Notes: a model not told the origin generated them from the letters alone. A stretch of 64,000 nt of DNA from an uncultured Cohaesibacter sp. (GCF_963676275.1 NZ_OY781091.1:4142501-4206500), one strand, 5' to 3'; shown: positions 1 to 10,658, counted from the stretch's first letter. Made by a program: numbers and translations.

Positions 1-1
1 G

Positions 2-1057
2 GCAGATCTGTTTGTCGGCAAGGCCGGTATCGATGCCCTTTCCAACAACCAGCGCATGCGCATTGTCTATCAGTTGGTGCATGATGGCATCAGGGAGCGC
101 ATGCCGCTGCGCATCAGCCTTTATCTGGGAGAAGAACACCAGATCACGGTGGCACGCACCGATCAGGGCACTTTCCAGGTCGCCGATGAACCGGTTGAAA
201 GCAATCTGTCACTCTCGGCTCAGACCGAAGACCTGACCAATATGCGCAGCGGTCCAAGGCTGACGGTTTATGATTCGGTCTATCAGACCGCTCTGAATAA
301 CGGCATCGAGCCCGAAATGGTCGACGAGATGATCAAGATCATGTCCTTCGATGTCGACTTCAACGCCAAGGTCCAGCCGGGCGACTCGCTTCAGATCTTC
401 CATTCCGTGCCGGAAACCGGCGAGAAGGCGGAGATCATGTTTGTCGAAATCCAGCTCAATGGTGTCACCAAACGCTATTATCGCTATCGCACCCAGGATG
501 ACGGCATCGTCGACTTCTATAATGACAGCGGTCGAAGCGCCAAGAAATTCCTCATGCGCAAGCCGGTCCCGGGCGCCAAATTCCGTTCGCCTTTCGGCTG
601 GCGTCGTCACCCGATTCTCAAGATCATGCGCCTGCATAAGGGTGTCGATTGGTCGGCGGCCCGCGGCACCCCCATTCTGGCTGCCGGTAATGGTCGCATT
701 ATCACGCGGAAATGGTCCAGCGGCTACGGCAACTTCATTCAGATCCAGCATACCAATGGCTATGCGACCGGCTATGGTCACATGTCCGGCTTCCAGTCCG
801 GCCTCAAGGTAGGCGATTATGTCCATCAGGGTCAGGTGATCGGCTTCGTCGGCTCGACCGGTCTTTCCACCGGACCACATTGCCACTTCGAGGTGACGGT
901 CAACGGCCGCCATGTGGACCCGATGCGCATCCGCCTGCCACATGGCCGCGAGCTTTCCGGCGACATGCTGGCCAGCTTCGAAGCCGAACGGGACCGCATC
1001 AACGATCTGCTGGGCAAATCGAGCGACATGCAGGTTGCACAGGTCGAATCAGACTAG
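2..1057 (+). CDS. M23 family metallopeptidase, 5' end outside window
   Basis: This is the C-terminal part of a LytM/M23 zinc peptidase, which cleaves peptide cross-links in peptidoglycan in the periplasm. The reading frame is open from base 2, so the start and any signal or membrane segment lie upstream of the window. The peptidase domain occupies roughly the last 150 residues. Its zinc and catalytic motifs are visible: HKGVD (HxxxD type), GYGHMSG, and GPHCHFEV, which carries the HxH pair. The part upstream resembles the beta-rich region that precedes the catalytic domain in long alphaproteobacterial M23 proteins. It is convergent with clpB and shares the terminator at 1131-1165. The family is secure; endopeptidase versus activator role is not resolved, though the metal ligands look intact. 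Confidence 0.9.
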   Translation, partial: ADLFVGKAGIDALSNNQRMRIVYQLVHDGIRERMPLRISLYLGEEHQITVARTDQGTFQVADEPVESNLSLSAQTEDLTNMRSGPRLTVYDSVYQTALNNGIEPEMVDEMIKIMSFDVDFNAKVQPGDSLQIFHSVPETGEKAEIMFVEIQLNGVTKRYYRYRTQDDGIVDFYNDSGRSAKKFLMRKPVPGAKFRSPFGWRRHPILKIMRLHKGVDWSAARGTPILAAGNGRIITRKWSSGYGNFIQIQHTNGYATGYGHMSGFQSGLKVGDYVHQGQVIGFVGSTGLSTGPHCHFEVTVNGRHVDPMRIRLPHGRELSGDMLASFEAERDRINDLLGKSSDMQVAQVESD

Positions 1058-1130
1058 GTGCGAGCAGCCAGATCGGAGCCACCCTCAAACAGGCGGCTTT
1101 AAGGGCTGCTGCATTGGACAGCAATCATCA

Positions 1131-1165
1131 AAAAAGCCCCGACAGCGATGCTGCCGGGGCTTTTT
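1131..1165. terminator. Bidirectional intrinsic terminator between M23 gene and clpB
   Basis: A GC-rich stem (AAAAAGCCCCG paired with CGGGGCTTTTT, plus an inner CAGC/GCTG pairing) has an A run on its left and a T run on its right. It can therefore terminate both the plus-strand peptidase gene and the minus-strand clpB. Confidence 0.85.
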
Positions 1166-1201
1166 CATTGCGATATCTGCGCTCTTTGAGAGTTATGAGC
1201 C

Positions 1202-3787
1202 TTATTCTTCAACACCAAAGGTCAGCGCATCGTCTCTGACCAGAACATGAATGCGAGACCCGTCCAGAATGCCGCCCGAAAGCAGCTCCTCGGCAAGCGG
1301 ATCCTGAATATAGCGCTGGATCACCCGCTTGAGCGGTCGTGCGCCATAGGCCGGATCATATCCCTTGTTGGCCACCCATTGGGTTGCATCATCATCCAGA
1401 ACCAGTTCAATCTTGCGATCGGCCAGAAGTCTGGACAGATTTTTCATCTGAATGGCGACGATGGACGCCATATGCTCGCGCATCAGACGATGGAAAATGA
1501 TAATCTCGTCAATCCGGTTGAGAAATTCAGGCCGGAAGGCAGCGCGAACAACATCAAAAACCTTGGCCTTGTCAGCTTCCTTCAGATCCGTTTCCTCCTT
1601 GCCAAGCAGGAATTCAGCCCCGAGATTCGAAGTCATGATGATCAGGGTGTTGCGGAAATCCACCGTCCGCCCCTGCCCGTCGGTCAAACGGCCATCATCA
1701 AGCACCTGCAACAACACGTTGAACACGTCCGGATGCGCCTTTTCGATCTCGTCGAACAGGATCACCTGATAGGGACGCCTTCTCACCGCTTCGGTCAGTA
1801 CACCGCCCTCTTCATAGCCAACATAGCCCGGAGGCGCACCGATCAAGCGGGCAACAGAATGCTTCTCCATGAATTCGGACATGTCGAGCCGCACCATTGC
1901 ATGCTCATCATCGAACAGGAAGTCGGCCAGCGACTTGGTCAGCTCGGTCTTGCCCACACCGGTCGGCCCCAGAAACATGAAGGAACCGATTGGACGGTTG
2001 GGATCCTGCAATCCGGCTCTTGCGCGCCGCACGGCCTTGGAAACAGCGGTCACCGCATCAGCCTGCCCGATCACGCGCTTGCCGATTTCGGCTTCCATGC
2101 GCAGCAGTTTGTCGCGCTCGCCTTCCAGCATCTTGTCAACCGGAATGCCGGTCCAGCGCGAAATCACATGAGCAATGTGATCGGACTGAACGGAACGCTC
2201 CAGCATTGCATTGCTCTGCTGTGAACGGCCTTCCATCTCGGCAAGATCGGCTTCCAACCGCGGGATCAGGCCATAGGCCAGCTCTCCGGCCTTGGCCAGA
2301 TCACCCCGACGCTGGGCCTGAGCCAACTGAACGCGGGCCTCATCAAGCTGCTCTTTCAGCTTGGTCGCATCGGAAAGCTTGTTCTTTTCCGCCTGCCAAC
2401 GCTGCGTCAGGGCATCGGATTGCTCTTCCAGTTCGGCCAGTTCATGTTCAAGCTTATCCAGCCGGTCTCTGGATGCATCATCCTCTTCCTTCTTGAGAGC
2501 TTCGCGCTCAATTTTCAGCTGAATGATGCGGCGATCCAGCTCGTCCAGTTCCTCGGGCTTGGAATCCACCTGCATGCGAAGCCTTGAGGCAGCCTCGTCC
2601 ATCAGGTCGATTGCCTTGTCCGGCAAAAATCGGTCGGTGATATAGCGATCCGACAGGGTGGCGGCAGAAACCAGCGCATTGTCACTGATGCGGACGCCGT
2701 GATGAAGCTCATATTTCTCCTTCAGGCCACGCAGAATAGAAATCGTGTCCGCGACCGTCGGTTCATTGACCATCACCGGCTGGAACCGCCTTGCAAGAGC
2801 GGCGTCCTTCTCGACATATTTGCGATATTCATCCAGCGTGGTCGCACCAACGCAGTGCAATTCACCGCGCGCCAGCGCCGGTTTGAGCAGGTTCGAGGCA
2901 TCCATCGCACCATCGGATTTGCCCGCACCAACCAGCGTGTGCATTTCGTCGATGAACAGAACGAGTTCCCCGGCCGCAGATTGCACTTCATTGAGAACGG
3001 CCTTCAGCCTTTCTTCAAATTCACCGCGATATTTCGCACCGGCAATCAGCGCGCCCATATCCAGAGCCAGCAGCCGCTTTTCCTTGAGCGACTCGGGCAC
3101 GTCACCATTGATGATCCTGAGCGCCAGCCCTTCCGCAATCGCGGTCTTGCCCACGCCCGGCTCGCCGATCAGCACCGGATTGTTCTTTGTCCGCCGCGAC
3201 AGGACCTGAATGGTCCGCCGGATCTCGTCATCACGACCGATCACGGGGTCCAGTTTGCCATCACGCGCATCCTGCGTCAGATCGCGGGCATATTTTTTCA
3301 GCGCATCATAGCCTTCTTCGGCCGAGGCGGTATCCGCGGTACGTCCCTTGCGAATTTCCTCAATGGCGCGATTGAGATTCTGCGGCGAAACACCTGCCTT
3401 TTTCAGAATCTTGCCCGCTTCGCTTTCCGGCAAAAGCGTAATCGCCAGCAACAACCGCTCGACGGTTACATAAGAGTCCCCGGCCTTCTTGGCCAGTTCC
3501 TCGGCCTTCTCGAACAGCTTGGCCATATCCGGCGACAGATAGAGCTGCCCTGCTCCCGCACCGGAAACCGATGGGATGGCCTTCAGACGATCTTCCAGCA
3601 ACAGGCGCACCTGTGCCGATTGCCCGCCGGAGCGGTCAATCAGGCCGGAGGCCATGCCTTCCTTGTCATCCATCAAAATCTTGAGAATATGCTCCGGCAA
3701 AAAGGCCTGATGCCCCTGCCCGATGGCATAGGTCTGCGCAGACTGCATGAAGCCGCGCGCACGCTCCGTGTAGCGTTCCAGATTCAT
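1202..3787 (-). CDS. clpB: ATP-dependent chaperone ClpB
   Basis: ClpB is a hexameric AAA+ disaggregase that works with DnaK to rescue aggregated proteins in the cytoplasm. The 861-residue product has the usual length and layout: an N-terminal Clp repeat domain (about 1-145), a first AAA+ module with Walker A GEPGVGKT near residue 200, a long coiled-coil middle domain (about 400-530) and a second AAA+ module with GPTGVGKT. The start is the ATG at 3787, because AAGGAGAG lies about seven bases upstream. A GTG two codons earlier is too close to that site. The gene stands alone, diverging from the MOSC gene, and heat-shock control is likely from family knowledge. I did not find a convincing RpoH promoter in the upstream region. 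Confidence 0.97.
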   Translation of the reverse strand: MNLERYTERARGFMQSAQTYAIGQGHQAFLPEHILKILMDDKEGMASGLIDRSGGQSAQVRLLLEDRLKAIPSVSGAGAGQLYLSPDMAKLFEKAEELAKKAGDSYVTVERLLLAITLLPESEAGKILKKAGVSPQNLNRAIEEIRKGRTADTASAEEGYDALKKYARDLTQDARDGKLDPVIGRDDEIRRTIQVLSRRTKNNPVLIGEPGVGKTAIAEGLALRIINGDVPESLKEKRLLALDMGALIAGAKYRGEFEERLKAVLNEVQSAAGELVLFIDEMHTLVGAGKSDGAMDASNLLKPALARGELHCVGATTLDEYRKYVEKDAALARRFQPVMVNEPTVADTISILRGLKEKYELHHGVRISDNALVSAATLSDRYITDRFLPDKAIDLMDEAASRLRMQVDSKPEELDELDRRIIQLKIEREALKKEEDDASRDRLDKLEHELAELEEQSDALTQRWQAEKNKLSDATKLKEQLDEARVQLAQAQRRGDLAKAGELAYGLIPRLEADLAEMEGRSQQSNAMLERSVQSDHIAHVISRWTGIPVDKMLEGERDKLLRMEAEIGKRVIGQADAVTAVSKAVRRARAGLQDPNRPIGSFMFLGPTGVGKTELTKSLADFLFDDEHAMVRLDMSEFMEKHSVARLIGAPPGYVGYEEGGVLTEAVRRRPYQVILFDEIEKAHPDVFNVLLQVLDDGRLTDGQGRTVDFRNTLIIMTSNLGAEFLLGKEETDLKEADKAKVFDVVRAAFRPEFLNRIDEIIIFHRLMREHMASIVAIQMKNLSRLLADRKIELVLDDDATQWVANKGYDPAYGARPLKRVIQRYIQDPLAEELLSGGILDGSRIHVLVRDDALTFGVEE

Positions 3788-3950
3788 TGTCACTCTCCTT
3801 GTGCACGATCCCGATCATCCATCCCTTGGCATGATCCAGATGCCACGCTTGATTTTGACTATCGCACAAGCCCCTGATCTGTTCCAGCGAACCTGAAGAT
3901 AATCACCCGCCCTCCTGCTGCATGAGCCCGAAGGGTCTCCCTCAATATGG

Positions 3951-3968
3951 TGTTGCATTTGCGCAACA
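3951..3968. promoter_or_regulatory. Inverted repeat in the clpB/MOSC divergent intergenic region
   Basis: TGTTGC and GCAACA form perfect 6-bp arms around a 6-bp spacer (ATTTGC). It sits about 160 bp upstream of clpB and about 90 bp upstream of the MOSC gene, so a regulator-binding site is possible. No regulator can be named from the sequence. Confidence 0.3.
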
Positions 3969-4060
3969 AAAGAGGCAAGTATCAAATAATTTCCATTTCA
4001 GGCTAGCGCCCCATCCTTGCCCGGACATTGCGCCATATCCCGTTTTGAAAAGAGCATGCC

Positions 4061-4861
4061 ATGACCATTTCGCTGCAATCCATCTATCGCTACCCGATCA
4101 AGGGCTTCACCCCGCAACGTCTGGAAAGGGTCGAGATATCAAAAGGCAGGCCCTTGCCATGCGACCGGGCCTTTGCCATCGAGAATGGCGAAAGCGGCTT
4201 TGACCCTTCCGTGCCACAGCATCTCTCCAAGATCCATTTTCTGATGCTGATGAAACAGCCCGAACTGGCAGCCCTCAAGACCGATTTTAACCCCGATACG
4301 GGCATGCTGACCATGCGCAAAGACGGCGAGAAAATCGCCGAGGGCAACCTGTTCGACCCTGCCTCAATGCAGCCCATGCTCGATTATCTGGCTCACTATT
4401 GCCACAAACCGGTGCGCGGCGCGCCAAAACTGCTCCATGCCGAGGGTTTCTCCTTCACCGACGCAAGAACGCAGGACATCACCCTGATCAATCTCGCCTC
4501 GGTAAGAGACATCAGCGAGAAGGCCGGTGTGGCGCTCGACCCGTTGCGCTTTCGCGGCAATCTCCATATCGAGGGTGCCGCCCCATGGCAGGAGCATGAC
4601 TGGGTGGGTAAGGATCTGATGATCGGCTCCATCCGCTTTACCGTGCGCAAACGCACCCAGCGCTGCGCTGCCACCAACGCCAATCCGGCAACAGGCGAAC
4701 GCGATCAGAATATCCCCAAGCTGCTGATGAGCCATTATGATCATTGCGACTGCGGTATTCATCTGATGCCAGTAAGTGACGGGCAATTGCAGCCCGGAGC
4801 CATTCTCTCCCTTGGGGAAATGCAAGAAGCCACAGCGGGCACAGATTCCTCAGAAGCCTGA
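4061..4861 (+). CDS. MOSC domain-containing protein
   Basis: The protein has a MOSC N-terminal beta-barrel domain (about residues 1-120; it begins MTISLQSIYRYPIKGF) followed by a MOSC domain, the fold at the C-terminus of molybdenum cofactor sulfurases and in the mARC/YcbX/YiiM proteins. The core motif RCAATNANPATGERD carries the conserved cysteine thought to ligate molybdenum in this superfamily, and FRGNLHIEG matches the conserved strand before it. At 266 residues it has no ferredoxin domain, unlike YcbX. A role in molybdenum-cofactor-dependent reduction of N-hydroxylated compounds is inference. It diverges from clpB and converges on the DUF4167 gene across a terminator. Confidence 0.85.
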   Translation: MTISLQSIYRYPIKGFTPQRLERVEISKGRPLPCDRAFAIENGESGFDPSVPQHLSKIHFLMLMKQPELAALKTDFNPDTGMLTMRKDGEKIAEGNLFDPASMQPMLDYLAHYCHKPVRGAPKLLHAEGFSFTDARTQDITLINLASVRDISEKAGVALDPLRFRGNLHIEGAAPWQEHDWVGKDLMIGSIRFTVRKRTQRCAATNANPATGERDQNIPKLLMSHYDHCDCGIHLMPVSDGQLQPGAILSLGEMQEATAGTDSSEA

Positions 4862-4934
4862 AAAGGCTGAAAAGCCTAGAAAAGCAAATAAGCCAGCTTG
4901 GCCATCACTCGGCGTCAACCGCCGGGCCCAAAGA

Positions 4935-4960
4935 AAAACCCGCCTTGAAAAGCGGGTTTT
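4935..4960. terminator. Intrinsic terminator between MOSC and DUF4167 genes
   Basis: AAAACCCGC and GCGGGTTTT pair around a short loop. A and T runs on opposite sides suit termination of both convergent genes. Confidence 0.8.
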
Positions 4961-4986
4961 GCAAATTCACAACAAAGAAGAAGACA

Positions 4987-5607
4987 TCACTCTTCTGCAG
5001 CAACCGGCTGGGGCGCTTCATCTGAAGGTGCTACCTCGCCTTCCTTGTCCGAAGCGGCTGGCCGTTTGCGCGCACGATAGGTGGTGCGACGACGACGACG
5101 CGGTGCGCCATCATTGCCCTCTTCCTCGGTTTCGCTGCTGGCCTTGGGAGCACGGCGTCTTTTGACCGGCTCTGCAGGCGCTTCCTCATCCGAGGTATCA
5201 ATGACGGCAACATCCATCTCGACAGCGGTATTTTCAAATGCGCTGATATCGGGCTGCGGCTCGTCGCCGGTGATTTCCTGCTGCGAGGCCGGCTTGGCGC
5301 GGGCTGGGCGCTCACCATTTGTCTGCGGCTGTTCATTGTTGTTGTGGCGCGCTTCTTCGCGGGAAGAAGACTGGGCAGCAGCAATGATGCGCAAATAATG
5401 TTCGGCATGCTGATAATAGTTTTCAGACATGACCATATCACCAGAAGCAAGCGCGTCTCTGGCCAGAGACTGATATTTCTCCGCAATATGGCTTGCTGTA
5501 CCACGGATTTTTACATCTGGGCCGTTGCTATCATAAGAACGGGACAACGGATTGGATGGCTTGCGACCGCGACTGCGTGTTCGGCTGCTTTTTTGGCTCT
5601 GTCGCAT
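4987..5607 (-). CDS. DUF4167 domain-containing protein
   Basis: A strongly charged, low-complexity protein of 206 residues. The N-terminal 80 residues are the conserved DUF4167 region: a basic start (MRQSQKSSRTRSRGRK) and a predicted helix containing SENYYQHAEHYLRII. The rest is a disordered acidic/proline linker, then an arginine-rich patch (RRRRRTTYRARKRP) and an acidic tail. DUF4167 proteins lie next to prmC and prfA throughout the Hyphomicrobiales, as here. The basic patches suggest RNA or ribosome binding, but no function is established. The ATG at 5607 is chosen because the family starts at MRQ; the frame stays open 22 codons further upstream without matching it. Confidence 0.85.
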   Translation of the reverse strand: MRQSQKSSRTRSRGRKPSNPLSRSYDSNGPDVKIRGTASHIAEKYQSLARDALASGDMVMSENYYQHAEHYLRIIAAAQSSSREEARHNNNEQPQTNGERPARAKPASQQEITGDEPQPDISAFENTAVEMDVAVIDTSDEEAPAEPVKRRRAPKASSETEEEGNDGAPRRRRRTTYRARKRPAASDKEGEVAPSDEAPQPVAAEE

Positions 5608-5987
5608 TGTTTTTCTCTCGTAAATAGGCCGACCAAAAGGTTCAGCAAGGCAAACTGATTGCAAAACACCCAAAAGTCACTTGGCTCTGCAGAAACGCAA
5701 AGACCATTACGCCGGGCTATCAACCTGTTTGAAAAGTCACGAGCTGTATCGATTTAAAAATCGAGTTGCTTCTCTGACTGAATAAAATCTGAAATCCGCT
5801 ACGGGGAACCCAAAAGTACAGATCAATCTGCACGGAACCCCACCGCCAGCTTGATAATGCTAGGCAAATCAGCTGGATTTTGCTCTTGGTATATCCAACT
5901 TATCCAGTTACGGAGCAAATTCAAGCCCATTGTTGCGGTTTTGTCCAAAGCCAAGCAGTGCTTTCAACAGAAGTTTGGCAAAATCAC
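5608..5987. other. Intergenic region between prmC and the DUF4167 gene
   Basis: About 380 bp with no supported gene or RNA. It must hold the end of the prfA-prmC transcript and probably the promoter of the DUF4167 gene. I saw no hairpin followed by a T run. Confidence 0.5.
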
Positions 5988-6854
5988 TTAATTTTCATGG
6001 TTATTGAGCAACAAAACGCGATTTTGCCCGCCAAGATCTTGCAGAATACGCCCCGGATCCCCGATGGCATCTGCCAAGCCGCATGCACTGACCAGAGCAA
6101 GCAGTGCATCCGCCTGACGATAGCCAAACTCGAAGGCCATCAGGATGGGCTTGCGCTCCCAACTGAGGATAGCGGCAAACAGCGCTTCATAGGCCTCAAG
6201 GCCGGATGGCCCCGATACCAGCGCACCGGGCGGATCATAGTCGGCGACATCGCGCTCCAGATCCTCCATTTCCGCAGCCGCCAGATAGGGCGGATTGGAA
6301 ATCAGGATATCCATGCCCCCGGCGAGGGCATCGGCATAATTGCCGCAGAGAAAAGAAGTGCGGGAAGACAGGCCAAGACTTGCGGCATTCTGTGCGGCCA
6401 CATCCAGCGCCGCAGGGCTGATATCAACCCCGACCCCATAGGCGTGGGGCAATTCAGACAGGAGCGAGAGCAGAAGACAGCCGCTGCCCGTACCGATATC
6501 GACGAGCCGCAGGGGTGCGGATTTGTCTGCCAGAGCATCCAGCACGGCAGCGACAAGCGTTTCACTATCAGGTCTGGGCACCAGCGTATCCGCTGTCACC
6601 TTGAAATCCAGACCCCAGAATTCCCTGTGCCCCAGAATATGGGCGATCGGTTCACGCTTGAGCCTTCTGTGCAACAGCCCCTCCAGCAGCGCACATTCCG
6701 GCTCTTCAAGGATGCGATCAAATTGCAGGATGATATCCGTGTCTGAAAGAGCGAGCCCGTGACAGGCCAACAGCCGCGCATCCAGACGCGCGGTCTCAAT
6801 ACCTTCCTCGGCCAGAGCGCGGGACATTCGGGCAATCATCTGATCAAGACGCAT
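5988..6854 (-). CDS. prmC: Release factor glutamine methyltransferase PrmC (HemK)
   Basis: PrmC methylates the glutamine of the GGQ motif of release factors 1 and 2, using S-adenosylmethionine. The 288-residue protein has the N-terminal helical substrate-binding domain and a Rossmann methyltransferase domain with DIGTGSG (residues 119-125) for cofactor binding. The diagnostic catalytic motif NPPY is at 187-190. The ATG at 6854 follows GGAGAG at a good distance; the frame extends upstream, but without family similarity. Its target gene prfA lies directly upstream in the same orientation, so enzyme and substrate are probably co-transcribed. Confidence 0.95.
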   Translation of the reverse strand: MRLDQMIARMSRALAEEGIETARLDARLLACHGLALSDTDIILQFDRILEEPECALLEGLLHRRLKREPIAHILGHREFWGLDFKVTADTLVPRPDSETLVAAVLDALADKSAPLRLVDIGTGSGCLLLSLLSELPHAYGVGVDISPAALDVAAQNAASLGLSSRTSFLCGNYADALAGGMDILISNPPYLAAAEMEDLERDVADYDPPGALVSGPSGLEAYEALFAAILSWERKPILMAFEFGYRQADALLALVSACGLADAIGDPGRILQDLGGQNRVLLLNNHEN

Positions 6855-6926
6855 TGAAACTCTCCGGCAACAGGCCATTCTGGGCTGAAGACCACCACCA
6901 CCAGCGTGATGGCCCAAATCGAGCGA

Positions 6927-8018
6927 TCAGACTGCGTCCTGTTCGGCTGCGGCAAGCAATTGCGCCTGATTTTCGGCAATCAGGGCATCGATCATCTCAC
7001 CGAGCGCTTCCCCGGCCAGAATCTTGTCCAGCTTGTAGAGGGTGAGGTTGATGCGGTGATCGGTAACGCGCCCCTGCGGGAAATTATAGGTGCGAATGCG
7101 TTCGGACCGGTCACCCGAGCCCACCTGCCCACGCCGCGCTTCAGACCGCGCACTGTCGGCCCGCTCCCGTTCGGCTTCATAAAGCCGCGCCTGCAACACC
7201 TTCATGGCATTGGCCCGGTTCTGATGCTGGGACTTTTCCGAGGAGGTGACTACGATGCCAGTGGGAAGGTGAGTGATGCGCACCGCCGAGTCGGTGGTGT
7301 TGACATGCTGACCACCCGCGCCCGATGCCCGCATGGTATCGATGCGGATATCTTCCGGGCGAATGTCGATATCGACCTCTTCGGCCTCTGGCAGAACGGC
7401 AACGGTCGCAGCAGACGTGTGAATACGCCCGCCAGACTCGGTCTCCGGCACGCGCTGGACGCGATGAACCCCGGATTCATATTTCATCTTGGCAAACACG
7501 CCGACGCCTGACACGCTGGCGATGATTTCCTTGTAGCCGCCAACTTCTCCCTCGCTGACCGACATCACCGACACCTTCCAGCCATTCACCTCGGCATAGC
7601 GCTGATACATGCGGAAGAGATCGCCCGCAAACAGCGCAGCCTCGTCGCCACCCGTCCCGGCGCGCACCTCCAGAATGGCACTCTTGTTATCGGCGGCGTC
7701 CTTGGGCAACAGCAATATCTGAAGCTCGGCCGACAGCTCCTCGATTTTTTCCTCTGTCGGCTTGATATCTGCCTGCGCCAGTTCGCGCATGTCGGCATCC
7801 ATTTCGGGATCTTCAAGAATCTCCTCCAGATCCTCAAGCTCCTTGAGCGCCACCAGATATTCCCGCGACTTGACCGCCACAGGCTCCAGCTCGGCATAAT
7901 CGCGGCTCAGCTTGACATAGACATCCGGTTCCGGTCCCGCCGCCATTTCAGCCGACAGGGCATCAAACCGTTGAATGAGGGCCTCAACACGGCCCAGAGG
8001 AATGGAAACGCCAACCAT
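6927..8018 (-). CDS. prfA: Peptide chain release factor 1
   Basis: RF1 recognises UAA and UAG stop codons and triggers peptide release on the ribosome. The 363-residue product has the GGQ motif at residues 235-237 (within GAGGQHVN) and a PxT-type anticodon motif, here PET at 191-193, which marks it as RF1 and not RF2. The length is normal. It lies 72 bp upstream of prmC, which modifies its glutamine, and 98 bp downstream of ptsP. Confidence 0.97.
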   Translation of the reverse strand: MVGVSIPLGRVEALIQRFDALSAEMAAGPEPDVYVKLSRDYAELEPVAVKSREYLVALKELEDLEEILEDPEMDADMRELAQADIKPTEEKIEELSAELQILLLPKDAADNKSAILEVRAGTGGDEAALFAGDLFRMYQRYAEVNGWKVSVMSVSEGEVGGYKEIIASVSGVGVFAKMKYESGVHRVQRVPETESGGRIHTSAATVAVLPEAEEVDIDIRPEDIRIDTMRASGAGGQHVNTTDSAVRITHLPTGIVVTSSEKSQHQNRANAMKVLQARLYEAERERADSARSEARRGQVGSGDRSERIRTYNFPQGRVTDHRINLTLYKLDKILAGEALGEMIDALIAENQAQLLAAAEQDAV

Positions 8019-8116
8019 TGTAATCGTCCTGTAGCATTCGGCCCGACAGTGCGCTCACCCGACATCGCTCAGGGGTCGACCATGCGGACGCCCTTGCCGA
8101 TATCAAAGCCAAGTCG

Positions 8117-10399
8117 CTAAAGATTGCCTGCCGGAAGATGAATATCGTATCTGTTCGCAAAATCCTGAAGAAATGCCTTGATTTCATCAGCATGCACTGC
8201 GCTTTCGAGCATCTGGGAAAATTCGGTTTCCAGTTGCCCCAGCGGAAGATGCAGAAGCATCGCCTTGACCGGCCCCACCGAAGAAGGAGCCATGGAAAGT
8301 CTGCGATAGCCAAGCGCCAACAGCGCCATGGCTCCGGTCGTCCGACCGGCAAGCTCGCCACAAACGGTAACCGGAACGCCCTTTTCCTGCCCCTTGTCGA
8401 TGATCACCTTCAGGGCGCGAAGGAAGGAGGGGGAAAGAGAGCTGTAGCGGCCTGAGAGGCGCGTATTGCCCCTGTCGCACGCCATCATGAACTGATGCAG
8501 GTCGTTGGTTCCGATCGAAATGAAATCGGCCCGATCCAGAAGGGCATCAAGCTGAAACAGCAGCGAGGGCACTTCCAGCATGGCACCAAGGCGGATCTTC
8601 TGCGGCTTCTCATAGCCATGTCGCTCCAGATGCGCCACCTCGCGCATGAAAAGCGCCTTGGCCTGTTCAAATTCGCAGACATCGGTCAGCATCGGGAACA
8701 TCAACCGCAGGGACCGACCGGCAGCCGCATGCAGCAGCGCCCGCATCTGGGTTCTGAGCAGGCCGGGCCGATCAAGCCCCAGCCGGATGGCACGCCAGCC
8801 CATGGCCGGATTTTCTTCCGCCGCCATGCGCAGAAAGGCCAGCACCTTGTCGCCCCCCACATCCAGCGAGCGGAAAGTCACGGGCATATCGGCGGCGCTA
8901 TCGAGCACCTGGCGATAAACCTTCTCCTGCTCGCGCATGCGTGGAAAACTCGCCGCGACCATGAATTGCAGCTCGGTGCGGAACAGGCCGACCCCCTTGG
9001 CCCCCGCCCCCATCATGTTGGGCAGATCCACCAGCAGTCCGGCATTCATGTAGAGATCAACCGGCACGCCGTCTTTCGTCACCGCAGGCGTATCGCGCAA
9101 TTTGCGATATTGCTCCTGCCGATGGGCACGAAACTTGACCTGATCCACATAGGAGGCTTCCACGTCCGCAGGCGGGCGCAAATGCACGTGGCCGGTATCA
9201 CCATCGACGATGATCGGGTCGCCATCTTCACACAGATTGACCGCGGTCGAAACTTGCCCCACGGTGGGAATGCCCAGCGCACGGGCAACGATGACCACAT
9301 GGCTCGTCGGCGCCCCTTCTTCCAGCACCAGCCCCCGCACCCGGTCGCGGCCATAATCGAGCAGTTCGGCGGCGCCCATATTGCGGGCAACGATAATGGA
9401 ATCGGTCGGCTTCTCGCCATTCTTGTCGGTCAGCTGGTCACCGGTAAGCTTGCGCATCAGCCGGTTGGCAAGATCGTCAAAATCATGCAGCCGATCGCGC
9501 AAATAGGGATCGGTGGAGCGCATCAGCCGCGCCCGCGTGTCGCTTTGCACACGCTCAACGGCCGCTTCTGCCGTAAGCCCGGTATGGATCGCCTCTTTCA
9601 TCCGGCGCACCCAACCGCGGTCATAGGCAAACATGCGGTAGGCTTCCAGAATATCGCGATGCTCGCCCACATGGGAGATATCATCGCGATTGAGCAGATC
9701 ATCGACAGACAGGCGCAAATGCTCGATGGCGGCCTCAAGACGCTTCTCTTCGGCCAGCGCATCCTCTGCGATCAGATTGGTAACGATGATCCGGGGTTCA
9801 TGCAGAACCACGCGCCCCAGCCCCAGCCCTTCGGCCATCGACAGGCCTTCCAGCCGCAGCGGCCGGACCAGATCCAGATCGGCACCGGGACCCGACATGC
9901 CCTTGAGTTCACCCGAAGCGATCAGCTCGGCCAGAACCATTGCCGTGGTTTGCAGCGCCTCCACTTCCTCGTCGGAATAAACCCGCTGGGTCTTGTTCTG
10001 CACGACCAGAACGCCCAGAGTGCGACCCGATCTCAGGATCGGTACACCAAGAAAGGCGTGATAGATTTCCTCGCCCGTTTCCGGACGATAGGCAAAGGCG
10101 GGATGTTCCTGCGGTTCGGAAAGATTGAGAATGCGCGCTTCGGACGCGATATGGCCAACCAGACCCTCGCCCACATGCAAGCGCGTTTCATGCACCGCGA
10201 GCGGATTAAGACCTTCGGTCGCATACAGCTCCAGCAGGTTATCGGAACGCAAAACATAGACCGAGCAGACCTCGGCCACCATATTGGCCGCGATCAATCG
10301 CACAATCTCGTTTAATCGTTCCTGCGCATCGGTCGGCTTTGCCATCGTCTCGCGAAGGCGCCGAAGAAGGATGCGCGGACCAGCCAGATTTCCCCGCAT
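8117..10399 (-). CDS. ptsP: Phosphoenolpyruvate-protein phosphotransferase PtsP (EI-Ntr)
   Basis: PtsP is the first enzyme of the nitrogen-related phosphotransferase system. It moves phosphate from PEP to NPr and on to EIIA-Ntr, a regulatory chain and not a sugar transporter. The 760-residue protein has an N-terminal GAF domain (about 20-170), absent from the sugar-PTS EI, then the EI N-domain, the phosphohistidine swivelling domain with GAPTSHVVIVAR, and the PEP-binding TIM barrel with TNDLHQFMMACDRGN. The start MRGNLAGPRILLRRLRE matches the usual N-terminus in related bacteria. The gene sits between lysC and prfA, a conserved order in Hyphomicrobiales. Confidence 0.95.
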   Translation of the reverse strand: MRGNLAGPRILLRRLRETMAKPTDAQERLNEIVRLIAANMVAEVCSVYVLRSDNLLELYATEGLNPLAVHETRLHVGEGLVGHIASEARILNLSEPQEHPAFAYRPETGEEIYHAFLGVPILRSGRTLGVLVVQNKTQRVYSDEEVEALQTTAMVLAELIASGELKGMSGPGADLDLVRPLRLEGLSMAEGLGLGRVVLHEPRIIVTNLIAEDALAEEKRLEAAIEHLRLSVDDLLNRDDISHVGEHRDILEAYRMFAYDRGWVRRMKEAIHTGLTAEAAVERVQSDTRARLMRSTDPYLRDRLHDFDDLANRLMRKLTGDQLTDKNGEKPTDSIIVARNMGAAELLDYGRDRVRGLVLEEGAPTSHVVIVARALGIPTVGQVSTAVNLCEDGDPIIVDGDTGHVHLRPPADVEASYVDQVKFRAHRQEQYRKLRDTPAVTKDGVPVDLYMNAGLLVDLPNMMGAGAKGVGLFRTELQFMVAASFPRMREQEKVYRQVLDSAADMPVTFRSLDVGGDKVLAFLRMAAEENPAMGWRAIRLGLDRPGLLRTQMRALLHAAAGRSLRLMFPMLTDVCEFEQAKALFMREVAHLERHGYEKPQKIRLGAMLEVPSLLFQLDALLDRADFISIGTNDLHQFMMACDRGNTRLSGRYSSLSPSFLRALKVIIDKGQEKGVPVTVCGELAGRTTGAMALLALGYRRLSMAPSSVGPVKAMLLHLPLGQLETEFSQMLESAVHADEIKAFLQDFANRYDIHLPAGNL

Positions 10400-10620
10400 C
10401 CGGGTTTCTCCGATTTTCCGCTATTGTCAGGAGCGGGGGCCACTTGCGCGGCAACCCCGCAATCATCTTCACCGGACCACGCAGCCTGCAAGGAGCGCAG
10501 ATACCGGCAGATAAGGATTCGCGTCATGCGCACTATGGCACGATGCGATCTGGCAGATCAATCACATGTCGGGCTTTTAGCACGATTGCCATTGATCCGG
10601 GAGAGGCAAAGACATGCACC

Positions 10621-10648
10621 CAATGCCGCCCTTTATCGAGCGGCATTG
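10621..10648 (-). terminator. Possible hairpin downstream of lysC
   Basis: CAATGCCG and CGGCATTG form an 8-bp stem with a 12-base loop just after the lysC stop codon. There is no T run after it on the minus strand, so it may stabilise or pause the transcript and not terminate it. Confidence 0.35.
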
Positions 10649-10658
10649 CCAGTGCGCA

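Noticed and set aside
3944-3979. CTTG and CATATT elements upstream of clpB as an RpoH promoter
   Set aside because: On the minus strand the two are 26 bp apart, too far for an RpoH or RpoD promoter.
8495-10315. 606-codon plus-strand frame opposite ptsP
   Set aside because: Shadow of ptsP with no ribosome site or recognisable domain; the same applies to the long frames opposite clpB (2699-3877) and rbsB (52236-53234).
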